DNA of 64,000 nt from Auanema rhodensis (lineage: Eukaryota > Nematoda > Chromadorea > Rhabditida > Rhabditidae), in NCBI GenBank assembly GCA_964057225.1, contig OZ059900.1:7264501-7328500 (forward strand), read 5' to 3'. This document shows positions 25,131-38,692 of this stretch, piece by piece. The position numbers and the translations under genes are program-made. How positions within the stretch are numbered: position 1 is the first letter of the stretch; each line of letters begins with the position of its first letter. The notes under the pieces were generated by a model that saw only the letters and a list, made by a program, of their open reading frames with translations, was not told where the DNA came from and did no database searches.

Positions 25131-28100
25131 TTGACTATTTTTTCATATATATGTTCAATTTTAACCACTTTGGTCAAAAAGGACCGAAAATATCAAGAAT
25201 TATTGGTTTTTTGGGGTTTGAAGGGCATTTTGGCTGAATCAGTCAAACTTTTGATCTTAAGCATATTTTTTTTTTCTAAAACGACTAAATGTATGAAATA
25301 CTGTCATAGAATGTTCATATAGGTGTATTTTGCACGAATATCAAAACTGATTGAAATATGGGCCTTTTTATGCTCAAAACGCCATATATTCAACGATTTT
25401 GGGTACAAAACATGTGAAAACTGTATGTTTTGATCAGACCCTTTGAGATATGGATTTGAAATTCAGGATTCATAAACTTTGACTATTTTTACATATATAT
25501 GTTCAATTGTAACCACTTTGGTCAAAAAGGACCGAAAATATCAAGAATTATTGGTTTTTTGGGGTTTGAAGGGCATTTTGGCTAAATCAGTCAAACTTTT
25601 GATCTTAAGCATATTTTTTTCTTCTAAAACGACTAAATGTATGAAATACTGTCATAGAATGTTGATATAGGTGTATTTTGTACGAATATCAAAACTGATT
25701 GAAATATGGGCCTTTTTATGCTCAAAACGCCATATATTCAACGATTTTGGGTACAAAACATGTGAAAACTGTATGTTTTGATCAGACCCTTTGAGATATG
25801 GATTTGAAATTCAGGATTCATAAACTTTGACTATTTTTACATATATATGTCCAATTTTAACCACTTTGGTCAAAAAGGACCGAAAATATCAAGAATTATT
25901 GGTTTTTTGGGGTTTGAAGGACATTTTGGCTAAATCAGTCAAACTTTTGATCTTAAGCATATTTTTTTCTTCTAAAACGACTAAATGTATGAAATACTGT
26001 CATAGAATGTTCATATAGGTGTATTTTGCACGAATATCAAAACTGATTGAAATATGGGCCTTTTTATGCTCAAAACGCCATATATTCAACGATTTTGGGT
26101 ACAAAACATGTGAAAACTGTATGTTTTGATCAGACCCTTTGAGATATGGATTTGAAATTCAGGATTCATAAACTTTGACTATTTTCACATATATATGTCC
26201 AATTTCAACCACTTTGGTCAAAAAGGACCGAAAATATCAAGAATTATTGGTTTTTTGGGGTTTGAAGGGCATTTTGGCTGAATCAGTCAAACTTTTGATC
26301 TTAAGCATATTTTTTTTTTCTAAAACGACTAAATGTATGAAATACTGTCATAGAATGTTCATATAGGTGTATTTTGCACGAATATCAAAACTGATTGAAA
26401 TATGGGCCTTTTTATGCTCAAAACGCCATATATTTAACGATTTTGGGTACAAAACATGTGAAAACTGTATGTTTTGATCAGACCCTTTGAGATATGGATT
26501 TGAAATTCAGGATTCATAAACTTTGACTATTTTTACATATATATGTTCAATTGTAACCACTTTGGTCAAAAAGGACCGAAAATATCAAGAATTATTGGTT
26601 TTTTGGGGTTTGAAGGGCATTTTGGCTAAATCAGTCAAACTTTTGATCTTAAGCATATTTTTTTCTTCTAAAACGACTAAATGTATGAAATACTGTCATA
26701 GAATGTTGATATAGGTGTATTTTGCACGAATATCAAAACTGATTGAAATATGGGCCTTTTTATGTTCAAAACGCCATATATTCAACGATTTTGGGTACAA
26801 AACATGTGAAAACTGTATGTTTTGATCAGACCCTTTGAGATATGGATTTGAAATTCAGGATTCATAAACTTTGACTATTTTTACATATATATGTTCAATT
26901 TTAACCACTATGGTCAAAAAGGACCGAAAATATCAAGAATTATTGGTTTTTTGGGGTTTGAAGGGCATTTTGGCAAAATCAGTCAAACTTTTGATCTTAA
27001 GCATATTTTTTTCTTCTAAAACGACTAAATGTATGAAATACTGTCATAGAATGTTCATATAGGTGTATTTTGCACGAATATCAAAACTGATTGAAATATG
27101 GGCCTTTTTATGCTCAAAACGCCATATATTCAACGATTTTGGGTACAAAACATGTGAAAACTGTATGTTTTGATCAGACCCTTTGAGATATGGATTTGAA
27201 ATTCAGGATTCATAAACTTTGACTATTTTCACATATATATGTCCAATTTCAACCACTTTGGTCAAAAAGGACCGAAAATATCAAGAATTATTGGTTTTTT
27301 GGGGTTTGAAGGGCATTTTGGCTGAATCAGTCAAACTTTTGATCTTAAGCATATTTTTTTTTTCTAAAACGACTAAATGTATGAAATACTGTCATAGAAT
27401 GTTCATATAGGTGTATTTTGCACGAATATCAAAACTGATTGAAATATGGGCCTTTTTATGCTCAAAACGCCATATATTCAACGATTTTGGGTACAAAACA
27501 TGTGAAAACTGTATGTTTTGATCAGACCCTTTGAGATATGGATTTGAAATTCAGGATTCATAAACTTTGACTATTTTTACATAAATATGTTCAATTGTAA
27601 CCACTTTGGTCAAAAAGGACCGAAAATATCAAGAATTTTTGGTTTTTTGGGGTTTGAAGGGCATTTTGGCTAAATCAGTCAAACTTTTGATCTTAAGCAT
27701 ATTTTTTTCTTCTAAAACGACTAAATGTATGAAATACTGTCATAGAATGTTGATATAGGTGTATTTTGCACGAATATCAAAACTGATTGAAATATGGGCC
27801 TTTTTATGCTCAAAACGCCATATATTCAACGATTTTGGGTACAAAACATGTGAAAACTGTATGTTTTGATCAGACCCTTTGAGATATGGATTTGGAATTC
27901 AGGATTCATAAACTTTGACTATTTTTACATATATATGTTCAATTTTAACCACTTTGGTCAAAAAGGACCGAAAATATCAAGAATTATTGGTTTTTTGGGG
28001 TTTGAAGGGCATTTTGGCTAAATCAGTCAAACTTTTGATCTTAAGCATATTTTTTTCTTCTAAAACGACTAAATGTATGAAATACTGTCATAGAATGTTC

Positions 28101-28262
28101 ATATAGGTGTATTTTGCACGAATATCAAAACTGATTGAAATATGGGCCTTTTTATGCTCAAAACGCCATATATTCAACGATTTTGGGTACAAAACATGTG
28201 AAAACTGTATGTTTTGATCAGACCCTTTGAGATATGGATTTGAAATTCAGGATTCATAAACT
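25131..28262. repeat. Satellite units U72-U80, imperfect continuation of the 4-unit pattern
   Basis: U72 has a private ttttttcatat and joins tgttcaatttt to ggctga with T10. U73 carries ttgtaacc, gttgat and tttgtacga. U74 to U76 repeat gaaggac, tttcaacc/T10, ttgtaacc/gttgat. U77 and U78 are tatggtc then tttcaacc/T10, as in the ten-unit block. U79 (27567) has lost the 12-bp palindrome (ataaatatg) and has a private gaatttttgg. U80 is EcoRI-type (27895). No other element is seen. Confidence 0.87.
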
Positions 28263-31200
28263 TTGACTATTTTTACATATATATGTCCAATTTTAACCAC
28301 TTTGGTCAAAAAGGACCGAAAATATCAAGAATTATTGGTTTTTTGGGGTTTGAAGGACATTTTGGCTAAATCAGTCAAACTTTTGATCTTAAGCATATTT
28401 TTTTCTTCTAAAACGACTAAATGTATGAATTACTGTCATAGAATGTTCATATAGGTGTATTTTGCACGAATATCAAAACTGATTGAAATATGGGCCTTTT
28501 TATGTTCAAAACGCCATATATTCAACGATTTTGGGTACAAAACATGTGAAAACTGTATGTTTTGATCAGACCCTTTGAGATATGGATTTGAAATTCAGGA
28601 TTCATAAACTTTGACTATTTTTACATATATATGTCCAATTTTAACCACTTTGGTCAAAAAGGACCGAAAATATCAAGAATTATTGGTTTTTTGGGGATTG
28701 AAGGGCATTTTGGCAAAATCAGTCAAACTTTTGATCTTAAGCATATTTTTTTCTTCTAAAACGACTAAATGTATGAAATACTGTCATAGAATGTTCATAT
28801 AGGTGTATTTTGCACGAATATCAAAACTGATTGAAATATGGGCCTTTTTATGCTCAAAACGCCATATATTCAACGATTTTGGGTTCAAAACATGTGAAAA
28901 CTGTATGTTTTGATCAGACCCTTTGAGATATGGATTTGAAATTCAGGATTCATAAACTTTGACTATTTTTACATATATATGTCCAATTTTAACCACTTTG
29001 GTCAAAAAGGACCGAAAATATCAAGAATTATTGGTTTTTTGGGGTTTGAAGGGCATTTTGGCTAAATCAGTCAAACTTTTGATCTTAAGCATATTTTTTT
29101 CTTCTAAAACGACTAAATGTATGAAATACTGTCATAGAATGTTCATATAGGTGTATTTTGCACGAATATCAAAACTGATTGAAATATGGGCCTTTTTATG
29201 CTCAAAACGCCATATATTCAACGATTTTGGGTTCAAAACATGTGAAAACTGTATGTTTTGATCAGACCCTTTGAGATATGGATTTGAAATTCAGGATTCA
29301 TAAACTTTGACTATTTTTACATATATATGTTCAATTTTAACCACTTTGGTCAAAAAGGACCGAAAATATCAAGAATTATTGGTTTTTTGGGGTTTGAAGG
29401 GCATTTTGGCTAAATCAGTCAAACTTTTGATCTTAAGCATATTTTTTTCTTCTAAAACGACTAAATGTATGAAATACTGTCATAGAATGTTGATATAGGT
29501 GTATTTTGCACGAATATCAAAACTGATTGAAATATGGGCCTTTTTATGTTCAAAACGCCATATATTCAACGATTTTGGGTACAAAACATGTGAAAACTGT
29601 ATGTTTTGATCAGACCCTTTGAGATATGGATTTGAAATTCAGGATTCATAAACTTTGACTATTTTTACATATATATGTCCAATTTTAACCACTTTGGTCA
29701 AAAAGGACCGAAAATATCAAGAATTATTGGTTTTTTGGGGTTTGAAGGACATTTTGGCTAAATCAGTCAAACTTTTGATCTTAAGCATATTTTTTTCTTC
29801 TAAAACGACTAAATGTATGAAATACTGTCATAGAATGTTCATATAGGTCTATTTTGCACGAATATCAAAACTGATTGAAATATGGGCCTTTTTATGTTCA
29901 AAACGCCATATATTCAACGATTTTGGGTACAAAACATGTGAAAACTGTATGTTTTGATCAGACCCTTTGAGATATGGATTTGAAATTCAGGATTCATAAA
30001 CTTTGACTATTTCTACATATATATGTCCAATTTTAACCACTTTGGTCAAAAAGGACCGAAAATATCAAGAATTATTGGTTTTTTGGGGATTGAAGGGCAT
30101 TTTGGCAAAATCAGTCAAACTTTTGATCTTAAGCATATTTTTTTCTTCTAAAACGACTAAATGTATGAAATACTGTCATAGAATGTTCATATAGGTGTAT
30201 TTTGCACGAATATCAAAACTGATTGAAATATGGGCCTTTTTATGCTCAAAACGCCATATATTCAACGATTTTGGGTACAAAACATGTGAAAACTGTATGT
30301 TTTGATCAGACCCTTTGAGATATGGATTTGAAATTCAGGATTCATAAACTTTGACTATTTTTACATATATATGTTCAATTTTAACCACTTTGGTCAAAAA
30401 GGACCGAAAATATCAAGAATTATTGGTTTTTTGGGGTTTGAAGGGCATTTTGGCTAAATCAGTCAAACTTTTAATCTTAAGCATATTTTTTTCTTCTAAA
30501 ACGACTAAATGTATGAAATACTGTCATAGAATGTTCATATAGGTGTATTTTGCACGAATATCAAAACTGATTGAAATATGGGCCTTTTTATGCTCAAAAC
30601 GCCATATATTCAACGATTTTGGGTTCAAAACATGTGAAAACTGTATGTTTTGATCAGACCCTTTGAGATATGGATTTGAAATTCAGGATTCATAAACTTT
30701 GACTATTTTTACATATATTTGTTCAATTTTAACCACTTTGGTCAAAAAGGACCGAAAATATCAAGAATTATTGGTTTTTTGGGGTTTGAAGGGCATTTTG
30801 GCTAAATCAGTCAAACTTTTGATCTTAAGCATATTTTTTTCTTCTAAAACGACTAAATGTATGAAATACTGTCATAGAATGTTCATATAGGTGTATTTTG
30901 CACGAATATCAAAACTGATTGAAATATGGGCCTTTTTATGCTCAAAACGCCATATATTCAACGATTTTGGGTACAAAACATGTGAAAACTGTATGTTTTG
31001 ATCAGACCCTTTGAGATATGGATTTGAAAGTCAGGATTCATAAACTTTGACTATTTTTACATATATATGTCCAATTTTAACCACTTTGGTCAAAAAGGAC
31101 CGAAAATATCAAGAATTATTGGTTTTTTGGGGATTGAAGGGCATTTTGGCAAAATCAGTCAAACTTTTGATCTTAAGCATATTTTTTTCTTCTAAAACGA

Positions 31201-33482
31201 CTAAATGTATGAAATACTGTCATAGAATGTTCAAATAGGTGTATTTTGCACGAATATCAAAACTGATTGAAATATGGGCCTTTTTATGCTCAAAACGCCA
31301 TATATTCAACGATTTTGGGTTCAAAACATGTGAAAACTGTATGTTTTGATCAGACCCTTTGAGATATGGATTTGAAATTCAGGATTCATAAACTTTGACT
31401 ATTTTTACATATATATGTTCAATTTTAACCACTTTGGTCAAAAAGGACCGAAAATATCAAGAATTATTGGTTTTTTGGGGTTTGAAGGGCATTTTGGCTA
31501 AATCAGTCAAACTTTTGATCTTAAGCATATTTTTTTCTTCTAAAACGACTAAATGCATGAAATACTGTCATAGAATGTTCATATAGGTGTATTTTGCACG
31601 AATATCAAAACTGATTGAAATATGGGCCTTTTTATGCTCAAAACGTCATATATTCAACGATTTTGGGTACAAAACATGTGAAAACTGTATGTTTTGATCA
31701 GACCCTTTGAGATATGGATTTGAAATTCAGGATTCATTAACTTCGACTATTTCTACATATATATGTCCAATTTTAACCACTTTGGTCAAAAAGGACCGAA
31801 AATATCGAGAATTATTGGTTTTTTGGGGTTTGAAGGGCATTTTGGCAAAATCAGTCAAACTTTTGATCTTAAGCATATTTTTTTCTTCTAAAACGACTAA
31901 ATGTATGAAATACTGTCGAAGAATGTTCATATAGGTGTATTTTGCACGAATATCAAAACTGATTGAAATATGGGCCTTTTTATGCTCAAAACGCCATATA
32001 TTCAACGATTTTGGGTACAAAACATGTGAAAACTGTATGTTTTGATCAGACCCTTTGAGATATGGATTTGAAATTCAGGATTCATAAACTTTGACTATTT
32101 TTACATATATATGTCCAATTTTAACCACTTTGGTCAAAAAGGACCGAAAATATCAAGAATTATTGGTTTTTTGGGGATTGAAGGGCATTTTGGCAAAATC
32201 AGTCAAACTTTTGATCTTAAGCATATTTTTTTCTTCTAAAACGACTAAATGTATGAAATACTGTCATAGAATGTTCATATAGGTGTATTTTGCACGAATA
32301 TCAAAACTGATTGAAATATGGGCCTTTTTATGTTCAAAACGCCATATATTCAACGATTTTGGGTACAAAACATGTGAAAACTGTATGTTTTGATCAGACC
32401 CTTTGAGATATGGATTTGAAATTCAGGATTCATAAACTTTGACTATTTTTACATATATATGTCCAATTTTAACCACTTTGGTCAAAAAGGACCGAAAATA
32501 TCAAGAATTATTGGTTTTTTGGGGATTGAAGGGCATTTTGGCAAAATCAGTCAAACTTTTGATCTTAAGCATATTTTTTTCTTCTAAAACGACTAAATGT
32601 ATGAAATACTGTCATAGAATGTTCAAATAGGTGTATTTTGCACGAATATCAAAACTGATTGAAATATGGGCCTTTTTATGCTCAAAACGCCATATATTCA
32701 ACGATTTTGGGTTCAAAACATGTGAAAACTGTATGTTTTGATCAGACCCTTTGAGATATGGATTTGAAATTCAGGATTCATAAACTTTGACTATTTTTAC
32801 ATATATATGTTCAATTTTAACCACTTTGGTCAAAAAGGACCGAAAATATCAAGAATTATTGGTTTTTTGGGGTTTGAAGGGCATTTTGGCTAAATCAGTC
32901 AAACTTTTGATCTTAAGCATATTTTTTTCTTCTAAAACGACTAAATGTATGAAATACTGTCATAGAATGTTGATATAGGTGTATTTTGCACGAATATCAA
33001 AACTGATTGAAATATGGGCCTTTTTATGTTCAAAACGCCATATATTCAACGATTTTGGGTACAAAACATGTGAAAACTGTATGTTTTGATCAGACCCTTT
33101 GAGATATGGATTTGAAATTCAGGATTCATAAACTTTGACTATTTTTACATATATATGTCCAATTTTAACCACTTTGGTCAAAAAGGACCGAAAATATCAA
33201 GAATTATTGGTTTTTTGGGGTTTGAAGGACATTTTGGCTAAATCAGTCAAACTTTTGATCTTAAGCATATTTTTTTCTTCTAAAACGACTAAATGTATGA
33301 AATACTGTCATAGAATGTTCATATAGGTCTATTTTGCACGAATATCAAAACTGATTGAAATATGGGCCTTTTTATGTTCAAAACGCCATATATTCAACGA
33401 TTTTGGGTACAAAACATGTGAAAACTGTATGTTTTGATCAGACCCTTTGAGATATGGATTTGAAATTCAGGATTCATAAACT
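28263..33482. repeat. Satellite units U81-U95, gggttc-junction subfamily
   Basis: The junction allele gggttcaaaac replaces gggtacaaaac near 28884, 29232, 30624, 31320 and 32712, removing a GTAC. Two units end in gttcaaatag in place of gttcatatag (near 31233 and 32625). A gttgat unit followed by a gaaggac unit with aggtct occurs at U84-U85 and U94-U95, exactly 3,480 bases apart. U88 has a private acatatatttg, and U90 has atgcatg and aacgtcat. U91 (31743) is C-type with tatcgag and gtcgaag. No gene is seen. Confidence 0.88.
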
Positions 33483-36400
33483 TTGACTATTTTTACATAT
33501 ATATGTTCAATTTTAACCACTTTGGTCAAAAAGGACCGAAAATATCAAGAATTATTGGTTTTTTGGGGATTGAAGGGCATTTTGGCAAAATCAGTCAAAC
33601 TTTTGATCTTAAGCATATTTTTTTCTTCTAAAACGACTAAATGTATGAAATACTGTCATAGAATGTTCATATAGGTGTATTTTGCACGAATATCAAAACT
33701 GATTGAAATATGGGCCTTTTTATGCTCAAAACGCCATATATTCAACGATTTTGGGTTCAAAACATGTGAAAACTGTATGTTTTGATCAGACCCTTTGAGA
33801 TATGGATTTGAAATTCAGGATTCATAAACTTTGACTATTTTTACATATATATGTTCAATTTTAACCACTTTGGTCAAAAAGGACCGAAAATATCAAGAAT
33901 TATTGGTTTTTTGGGGTTTGAAGGGCATTTTGGCTAAATCAGTCAAACTTTTGATCTTAAGCATATTTTTTTCTTCTAAAACGACTAAATGTATGAAATA
34001 CTGTCGAAGAATGTTCATATAGGTGTATTTTGCACGAATATCAAAACTGATTGAAATATGGGCCTTTTTATGCTCAAAAAGCCATATATTCAACGATTTT
34101 GGGTACAAAACATGTGAAAACTGTATGTTTTGATCAGACCCTTTGAGATATGGATTTAAAATTCAGGATTCATAAAATTCGACTATTTTTACATATATAT
34201 GTCAAATTTTAACCACTTTGGTCAAAAAGGACCGAAAATATCAAGAATTATTGGTTTTTTGGGGTTTGAAGGGCATTTTGGCTAAATCAGTCAAACTTTT
34301 GATCTTAAGCATATTTTTTTCTTCTAAAACGACTAAATGTATGAAATACTGTCATAGAATGTTGATATAGGTGTATTTTGCACGAATATCAAAACTGATT
34401 GAAATATGGGCCTTTTTATGTTCAAAACGCCATATATTCAACGATTTTGGGTACAAAACATGTGAAAACTGTATGTTTTGATCAGACCCTTTGAGATATG
34501 GATTTGAAATTCAGGATTCATAAACTTTGACTATTTTTACATATATATGTTCAATTTTAACCACTTTGGTCAAAAAGGACCGAAAATATCAAGAATTATT
34601 GGTTTTTTGGGGATTGAAGGGCATTTTGGCAAAATCAGTCAAACTTTTGATCTTAAGCATATTTTTTTCTTCTAAAACGACTAAATGTATGAAATACTGT
34701 CATAGAATGTTCATATAGGTGTATTTTGCACGAATATCAAAACTGATTGAAATATGGGCCTTTTTATGCTCAAAACGCCATATATTCAACGATTTTGGGT
34801 TCAAAACATGTGAAAACTGTATGTTTTGATCAGACCCTTTGAGATATGGATTTGAAATTCAGGATTCATAAACTTTGACTATTTTTACATATATATGTTC
34901 AATTTTAACCACTTTGGTCAAAAAGGACCGAAAATATCAAGAATTATTGGTTTTTTGGGGTTTGAAGGGCATTTTGGCTAAATCAGTCAAACTTTTGATC
35001 TTAAGCATATTTTTTTCTTCTAAAACGACTAAATGTATGAAATACTGTCGAAGAATGTTCATATAGGTGTATTTTGCACGAATATCAAAACTGATTGAAA
35101 TATGGGCCTTTTTATGCTCAAAAAGCCATATATTCAACGATTTTGGGTACAAAACATGTGAAAACTGTATGTTTTGATCAGACCCTTTGAGATATGGATT
35201 TAAAATTCAGGATTCATAAAATTCGACTATTTTTACATATATATGTCAAATTTTAACCACTTTGGTCAAAAAGGACCGAAAATATCAAGAATTATTGGTT
35301 TTTTGGGGTTTGAAGGGCATTTTGGCTAAATCAGTCAAACTTTTGATCTTAAGCATATTTTTTTCTTCTAAAACGACTAAATGTATGAAATACTGTCATA
35401 GAATGTTGATATAGGTGTATTTTGCACGAATATCAAAACTGATTGAAATATGGGCCTTTTTATGTTCAAAACGCCATATATTCAACGATTTTGGGTACAA
35501 AACATGTGAAAACTGTATGTTTTGATCAGACCCTTTGAGATATGGATTTGAAATTCAGGATTCATAAACTTTGACTATTTTTACATATATATGTTCAATT
35601 TTAACCACTTTGGTCAAAAAGGACCGAAAATATCAAGAATTATTGGTTTTTTGGGGATTGAAGGGCATTTTGGCAAAATCAGTCAAACTTTTGATCTTAA
35701 GCATATTTTTTTCTTCTAAAACGACTAAATGTATGAAATACTGTCATAGAATGTTCATATAGGTGTATTTTGCACGAATATCAAAACTGATTGAAATATG
35801 GGCCTTTTTATGCTCAAAACGCCATATATTCAACGATTTTGGGTTCAAAACATGTGAAAACTGTATGTTTTGATCAGACCCTTTGAGATATGGATTTGAA
35901 ATTCAGGATTCATAAACTTTGACTATTTTTACATATATATGTTCAATTTTAACCACTTTGGTCAAAAAGGACCGAAAATATCAAGAATTATTGGTTTTTT
36001 GGGGTTTGAAGGGCATTTTGGCTAAATCAGTCAAACTTTTGATCTTAAGCATATTTTTTTCTTCTAAAACGACTAAATGTATGAAATACTGTCGAAGAAT
36101 GTTCATATAGGTGTATTTTGCACGAATATCAAAACTGATTGAAATATGGGCCTTTTTATGCTCAAAACGCCATATATTCAACGATTTTGGGTACAAAACA
36201 TGTGAAAACTGTATGTTTTGATCAGACCCTTTGAGATATGGATTTAAAATTCAGGATTCATAAAATTCGACTATTTTTACATATATATGTCAAATTTTAA
36301 CCACTTTGGTCAAAAAGGACCGAAAATATCAAGAATTATTGGTTTTTTGGGGTTTGAAGGGCATTTTGGCTAAATCAGTCAAACTTTTGATCTTAAGCAT

Positions 36401-36614
36401 ATTTTTTTCTTCTAAAACGACTAAATGTATGAAATACTGTCATAGAATGTTGATATAGGTGTATTTTGCACGAATATCAAAACTGATTGAAATATGGGCC
36501 TTTTTATGTTCAAAACGCCATATATTCAACGATTTTGGGTACAAAACATGTGAAAACTGTATGTTTTGATCAGACCCTTTGAGATATGGATTTGAAATTC
36601 AGGATTCATAAACT
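33483..36614. repeat. Three-unit (1,044 bp) higher-order repeat, three copies
   Basis: Copies start at 33483, 34527 and 35571. The order is T-type with ggattg and a gggttc junction, then T-type with gtcgaag, then A-type with tgtcaaatt, gttgat and ttcaaa. The one difference noticed is caaaaagcc in the second unit of copies 1 and 2 (near 34080 and 35124) against caaaacgcc in copy 3, which suggests copies 1 and 2 are the most recent pair. Confidence 0.9.
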
Positions 36615-38692
36615 TTGACTATTTTTACATATATATGTCCAATTTTAACCACTTTGGTCAAAAAGGACCGAAAATATCAAGAATTATTGGTTTTTTGGGG
36701 TTTGAAGGACATTTTGGCTAAATCAGTCAAACTTTTGATCTTAAGCATATTTTTTTCTTCTAAAACGACTAAATGTATGAAATACTGTCATAGAATGTTC
36801 ATATAGGTCTATTTTGCACGAATATCAAAACTGATTGAAATATGGGCCTTTTTATGTTCAAAACGCCATATATTCAACGATTTTGGGTACAAAACATGTG
36901 AAAACTGTATGTTTTGATCAGACCCTTTGAGATATGGATTTGAAATTCAGGATTCATAAACTTTGACTATTTTTACATATATATGTCCAATTTTAACCAC
37001 TTTGGTCAAAAAGGACCGAAAATATCAAGAATTATTGGTTTTTTGGGGATTGAAGGGCATTTTGGCAAAATCAGTCAAACTTTTGATCTTAAGCATATTT
37101 TTTTCTTCTAAAACGACTAAATGTATGAAATACTGTCATAGAATGTTCATATAGGTGGATTTTGCACGAATATCAAAACTGATTGAAATATGGGCCTTTT
37201 TATGCTCAAAACGCCATATATTCAACGATTTTGGGTTCAAAACATGTGAAAACTGTATGTTTTGATCAGACCCTTTGAGATATGGATTTGAAATTCAGGA
37301 TTCATAAACTTTGACTATTTTTACATATATATGTTCAATTTTAACCACTTTGGTCAAAAAGGACCGAAAATATCAAGAATTATTGGTTTTTTGGGGTTTG
37401 AAGGGCATTTTGGCTAAATCAGTCAAACTTTTGATCTTAAGCATATTTTTTTCTTCTAAAACGACTAAATGTATGAAATACTGTCATAGAATGTTCATAT
37501 AGGTGTATTTTGCACGAATATCAAAACTGATTGAAATATGGGCCTTTTTATGCTCAAAACGCCATATATTCAACGATTTTGGGTACAAAACATGTGAAAA
37601 CTGTATGTTTTGATCAGACCCTTTGAGATATGGATTTGAAATTCAGGATTCATAAACTTCGACTATTTCTACATATATATGTCCAATTTTAACCACTTTG
37701 GTCAAAAAGGACCGAAAATATCGAGAATTATTGGTTTTTTGGGGTTTGAAGGGCATTTTGGCAAAATCAGTCAAACTTTTGATCTTAAGCATATTTTTTT
37801 CTTCTAAAACGACTAAATGTATGAAATACTGTCGAAGAATGTTCATATAGGTGTATTTTGCACGAATATCAAAACTGATTGAAATATGGGCCTTTTTATG
37901 CTCAAAACGCCATATATTCAACGATTTTGGGTACAAAACATGTGAAAACTGTATGTTTTGATCAGACCCTTTGAGATATGGATTTAAAATTCAGGATTCA
38001 TAAAATTCGACTATTTTTACATATATATGTCAAATTTTAACCACTTTGGTCAAAAAGGACCGAAAATATCAAGAATTATTTGTTTTTTGGGGTTTGAAGG
38101 GCATTTTGGCAAAATCAGTCAAACTTTTGATCTTAAGCATATTTTTTTCTTCTAAAACGACTAAATGTATGAAATACTGTCATAGAATGTTCATATAGGT
38201 GTATTTTGCACGAATATCAAAACTGATTGAAATATGGGCCTTTTTATGCTCAAAACGCCATATATTCAACGATTTTGGGTACAAAACATGTGAAAACTGT
38301 ATGTTTTGATCAGACCCTTTGAGATATGGATTTGAAATTCAGGATTCATAAACTTCGACTATTTCTACATATATATGTCCAATTTTAACCACTTTGGTCA
38401 AAAAGGACCGAAAATATCGAGAATTATTGGTTTTTTGGGGTTTGAAGGGCATTTTGGCAAAATCAGTCAAACTTTTGATCTTAAGCATATTTTTTTCTTC
38501 TAAAACGACTAAATGTATGAAATACTGTCGAATAATGTTCATATAGGTGTATTTTGCACGAATATCAAAACTGATTGAAATATGGGCCTTTTTATGCTCA
38601 AAACGCCATATATTCAACGATTTTGGGTACAAAACATGTGAAAACTGTATGTTTTGATCAGACCCTTTGAGATATGGATTTAAAATTCAGGA
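36615..38692. repeat. Six-unit block, copy 1 of a 15-unit-offset duplication
   Basis: The order is gaaggac with aggtct; ggattg with gggttc; plain T-type; C-type with tatcgag and gtcgaag; A-type with tgtcaaatt and attatttg; C-type with gtcgaataatg. Row-by-row comparison with 41835-43912 (offset 5,220 bases) shows four substitutions: attttt/attgtt, gaaggac/gaagggc, gtggat/gtgtat and actttt/actgtt. Identity is about 99.8%. Confidence 0.9.
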
